From: Paragyromitra xinjiangensis
Lineage: Eukaryota; Ascomycota; Pezizomycetes; Pezizales; Discinaceae
DNA length: 64,000 nt
Assembly: GCA_038503065.1 (NCBI GenBank)
Contig: JBCAMK010000007.1
Coordinates: 1,798,001-1,862,000 of the forward strand
Direction: 5' to 3'
Shown: piece by piece, positions 59,995-64,000 of the stretch
Numbering within the stretch: the first letter of the stretch is position 1
Layout: each line of letters opens with the position of its first letter
Made by a program: the position numbers and the translations under genes
The notes under the pieces: generated by a model
Seen by the model: the letters and a program-made list of their open reading frames with translations, nothing else
The model's database searches: none
What the model was told of the DNA's origin: nothing

Positions 59995-62900
59995 TGGGGA
60001 GGTCGATTACCTAAACCTTACCATCACGTGACTATACCCTTCCTAAACTTCATACGGAATGGAGCTAATATATATTCGTTCTTCTTCGTACATTATTCAA
60101 CCAGGGCTACTCTCGGTTTAACACTTGATATCGAACAGCTGCTGTAGCAAAACTTTAGTTATGAGCATCGAATCGCGCGTAATAATATCCAAGCTAGTTG
60201 GGAAAGACCTTAACTACACGTATTAGCTAGAGTACGTGAAGTACTCTGCGGATCAAGGCTTGAGGTGCCAACAGCTTTAGGAACCGCCTAGCCCTAAGAT
60301 AAAACTCCAATACTAGCTATATTATTAAACTACTATCCTCGACGGCTTGGGCCTACCTTTCTATACCAACTACTCAGTTACGCTAATAACCAACCACCTT
60401 CACCTACTTTCTGCAACTACATGTATCTGTAGCTATATCGAAAGCTAAGGACAAGATTTCGTTCATCGCCCAAGGTTCACCCCCGCATGTACATCACAAA
60501 ATCCTTAAAAACAACACCAAACCTGTTCAAGAAATAAGAAGGTGTAACAAAGACTGCTCTAATAAATATGATATAAGAATGAGCCAAAAGAGCCTGTAAG
60601 GAAAATCGTCCGCATCCACAACTCAAGCAGAACAAAATTATATGAGGATGACATAAACCAAATACTTAACCCTTCTTCGCGATAAGGCCACTCCCTTGAA
60701 ACCCAAGAACCAAATTATCTTACTGCCAAGCAACTCTTATCCGAGGTTGAAGTGGGTTTTTTATAGGGATATATCATGCTATCCATACACAAATTACCGA
60801 TGCCTTCGGAAGTAGATCACTCAAAAGACTAGTGGAAATGAAATCGAGACACGATGTCAAGAAAGCCAACTTACAATGTGGGCGGTGCGATATTTCTGTA
60901 TAGATAATTGAACTCTCCCTAGAGTATCGCCTACAGAGCCCTAGAGTCGGTCTAAAGCAACTCTTGTGGAACTAAATATACATTTATGCATACACATCAG
61001 GTTTAATGTGAAGCTCGCCATTTCGACGTCCCGTGGATTGCTAAGAGCAGCACCTAGTCCTAACTTCCACTATACTTCCTACAAGCCTCGCTCAACCTTC
61101 TTGAATTCCTTATCTACCTAGAGCACGAATTAATAGCTATAGCTATGATGTGTACATACCTCAATGTAGACCACCCTACTTAGGCCAAGATCTCGATATC
61201 CACGGCCAGCTAGGTTTCCCAAGAGAAGCAAGGAAGCCAGGTAGTATAGTAACAAATATCTCGCAAAGAATATGGGATGGCAGATGTAGTGGGATCAGCT
61301 CTAGCTTTTGGGTATAGGAACAGGCAAACGAAATCTACCCCTAAGTTTACCCACTTAATGACAGTAAATACTCCGAGAAATAAATTTATGCCGCTACTAC
61401 TACTACTGCATGTTCATCCGGAGGCTCCTTAATATGTTACTTTGCAGTGAAACCTCTAGTTGCTACACACAACCACGTATTCCCAGTAAAGTTTTGATAG
61501 TATAAAGGGTCCCATGATCGCCTGAGAGGGTGTGCATAACCAATCCACACAGGATACTTCTTTTCACCTCTTACTACTTCACACATATTTTCCAACAGGC
61601 TCAGTCTAGTCGTATGTTCGAGTGAGAACACGTGAATAGAAACAACCTAGTAAGCAAAAATATATGTACAATTTGATGTGGGCCTAGAGAGAGATAGCTA
61701 TTTGGAAAATCATAGTAAAATTAATTAATGGAGAGTGTTTCAGTCAGTTTCCCGGAGGTGTGGCGAGAGGTTAGCGAAGAATGGGCCGGGGCTAGAAAGT
61801 CACGGAAATAGCGGTAGCCCCTAATCAGTGGGAAGAAACTTCTCCGCCTCACTCCACTTCTAGTTAACTTTTGAGTTACAGGTTCCATCAAAAGTAATCG
61901 CACTGGGGTTATGGGTGAATTTAGGCCACCAACCTAATAATGAGGCGGACGGCAAATTTACATAATATCCAACCACCCCAATCGCAAGTTGGAATCAATG
62001 AGCATTTTCAACTTAACCCAACGTGAGGGATTCATAACCACTATACTAGAATGGTAGCCTCAAAGTGTCACGAACAAGCAGGAGGCCAACAACAAGCGTA
62101 GGGTCGATGCTCGATAATCGCCGGTGGGGCTGATACAAGTAACCTTTACAGATTAACACTACCCATGAAATGAACCATCCCAATGTTTACTTCTGTATTC
62201 CCACAAAATCATTGACCCGGTACAGTCCCCTATGGTATATAGATTCGGTTGTTTCAAAAACCTCAGCTAGATAAAGGTGCGGCTCTGTGGAACAAACTGT
62301 GCACCGTCTGTGTGGTCAAAGTCATTTCAGCCACTGAAGCTTAAGGCCCAACTGCAATTTGTCCGGGTAGTCGAGCCACCCAATATCCAAAACCCCACGG
62401 ATGTGGGTGGGTTCTTGTATCGTTTCTGTTCTCTAGGGGTTACCACCTAGAGGCGTAGTTGTAACAAAGTAAAAATTACATGTATGTTAAGCTAACTATT
62501 TAAGTTGGCCGGTAGGCTAGGGCGTCTAGGAAGTGCACGTAGGTAAAGGAGCCATCCCACATATCTCTCATACAATACATTTTGGATAAACTAAACTAGA
62601 GTTTCTCAAAATGGCCTTGAAATAGGTCTTAAAGCTACCTGAGGGTATTGGAAATCTTTGTAAATATCTTCCCTCCCTGAAATCTTTGCTTGAAGATTCT
62701 ACAGTAAAACATCGTTCAAGCCGACTGGAAGAAGCAATGTTTAGGGTATAATCTCTCCCCAGATTGATGCCTATCTCACCTGTTTTCTTGCAAGATTATG
62801 CAATGCCCCAGGGCTGGTCACATAAAAAATAACCTGCACCTTGTCTTCTTGGTCGACAACCTCCAACACGATCTCGTGACATCCGGAGGCACGGCGCCAA

Positions 62901-63791
62901 GTGGAAATTGTTTCTGGTGCCTGAAACTAAGCATTAGTACGTATAGAATGCGCAGGCGCGACAACAAGGCGAGCAAGTACATGTAACAATGCAAATCAGT
63001 TCAATCCTTAGTTGTTCTATCGTGGAAAGCCCTGAATATGTTAAGCATAGACATGGAGCAATTTCATGGTTCCAGAAGGTGGCTATAATTGGGATGCGCA
63101 ACATGACTGCGCCTATCAAGTGGTAGGCAACGGATAGGTACATGTAATTTACGAAGGACGTCGTCAGAAGGGAAGTAAACGAAGAAGTTTCATTTGCGCC
63201 CCAAGACACACCCCTGGGAAGGAAGCCTTGGCGATGGGGGTCTTAGACATGGGTATGGTAATCCCCTCTTGTTGTAGAGTCGGGAAAAGAGAGTGAGCAT
63301 CTCTGCGCTCCCATTTTCATCCTCGTCTCCGCTTCTTTCGCCAGGAGGCAGAGAGCAAGTTCGCCATCATCTTCATCGTCGCCTCTAGCGCCACCTCCTG
63401 AAGTTTGTGTGTGTCAAGGTTCCTGAGTTGTGTTGCGTGTGTTGCGTGCCCCTCCATATGTAAGTAAGTCTGCTGCCGTCGTAGCGCTAGAAGTACCTCC
63501 ACCACTTGCTTCCCCGTTTATTCATCTGCTCTATTCCTTTCCATCAAGCATCGATTACATTCCCCAATTTTTCATCCTCTTTAAGTCTTTTTAGGACCTA
63601 AGAACCATCTTTCAGTTGATCACCAAGCCAGTCCCGTTCGTTCTGCTATTTCTGCCGAGTTTAACCATTCAAAAATACCTAAGCTAATTTCCCCGTTCAC
63701 AGCCAAAGCATCGTCCATCACCCGCTCACATTATCACCACTTTCAACGAAGCCTCCATCCCCGGAGATCCTAGATCCCATTTTCACCAACC
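59995..63791. other. Gene-free tract, 3.8 kb
   Basis: AT- and CTAG-rich sequence with only short scattered ORFs (61437-61631, 62934-63209, 63317-63505 and similar) lacking motifs. The last few hundred bases are C/T-rich and look like promoter and leader of the gene starting at 63792. Confidence 0.5.
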
Positions 63792-64000
63792 ATGAGCAAA
63801 ATGCCAGAATACCTGGCGGCCCATTTTGGCGCCAACGGGAATGACCAAGCAGCTTCAGGTGCAACTAGTCCTGGAGCCGAGTGGCGGGATGACGTTGAAG
63901 ACGATTCACAGACTCGCTACAGACTACGATCTTATCCGTACTTCAAGTACCTTCCTTACGAGGTCGAGGATGAGGCTGAGCGACAGCGGAACCTTGAGGA
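63792..64000 (+). CDS. BLM10: Probable proteasome activator BLM10/PA200, N-terminus (continues past the window)
   Basis: The frame is open from ATG at 63792 to the right edge, 69 complete codons. After a low-complexity start (MSKMPEYLAAHFGANGNDQA) it reads TRYRLRSYPYFKYLPYEVED and EAERQRNLEE. From memory of the family, fungal Blm10 proteins carry the YPYFKYLPYEVEDE..R block near their N-terminus before the first HEAT-like repeats. Blm10 is a large (about 1900-2100 aa) ring that caps the 20S proteasome. The call rests on one short block, so it is probable rather than certain. The start is chosen as the first ATG after a C/T-rich leader. Confidence 0.6.
   Translation, partial: MSKMPEYLAAHFGANGNDQAASGATSPGAEWRDDVEDDSQTRYRLRSYPYFKYLPYEVEDEAERQRNLE

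Overview
The window is nuclear DNA of a filamentous ascomycete (Pezizomycotina). The genes are cut by many 49-115 nt introns with GT..AG ends and CTAAC/CTGAC-type branch sites. They encode typical fungal proteins (Rio1, Rpt6, Sss1, Nug1, 49-kDa complex I subunit, Qcr6, Mn-SOD, FBPase, a GH35 beta-galactosidase, a Vcx1-type exchanger). Several kilobase-scale gene-poor tracts lie between small gene groups. That suggests a repeat-rich genome, possibly Pezizomycetes (truffle/morel relatives), but this is inference and the species cannot be read from the sequence.

Layout: 1-2.7 kb holds the 3' end of RIO1 and an unrecognised 301-aa gene. 2.7-8.3 kb is gene-poor with one orphan ORF. 8.3-18.6 kb holds a divergent pair, a nucleotide-sugar transporter (minus) and a vacuolar Ca2+/H+ exchanger (plus), whose shared upstream region was split by a 4.88-kb DNA transposon (10306-15186). 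The transposon has 62-bp terminal inverted repeats, a perfect 7-bp target-site duplication, a decayed DDE integrase gene, a decayed cargo gene with two CSSCG motifs and a Lys-rich small ORF. 18.6-34.7 kb is gene-poor. It contains two tandem paralogous Cys-rich/C2H2 genes (22.6-23.5 and 28.6-29.6 kb), one orphan ORF and at least four short inverted-repeat (MITE-like) elements.

34.7-60 kb is gene-dense: complex I NDUFS2 diverging from an MDP1-type phosphatase, a secreted beta-galactosidase with 16 exons, NUG1 diverging from a mitochondrial EngB GTPase, RPT6 diverging from SSS1 (Sec61 gamma), a DNAJC9-like J protein, FBP1 convergent with SOD2, a small membrane protein and QCR6. 60-63.8 kb is gene-free, and the last 209 bases are the 5' end of what looks like the proteasome activator BLM10/PA200.

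The genes are mostly housekeeping and do not form a pathway cluster. Shared themes are mitochondrial respiration and its oxidative by-products (NDUFS2, QCR6, SOD2), ribosome biogenesis (RIO1, NUG1) and the proteasome (RPT6, probable BLM10). The most novel material is the multi-gene transposon and the duplicated Cys-rich gene pair. Exon boundaries were deduced by hand from splice signals, reading frame and family conservation; no transcript evidence was available. No tRNA, rRNA or CRISPR feature was seen.
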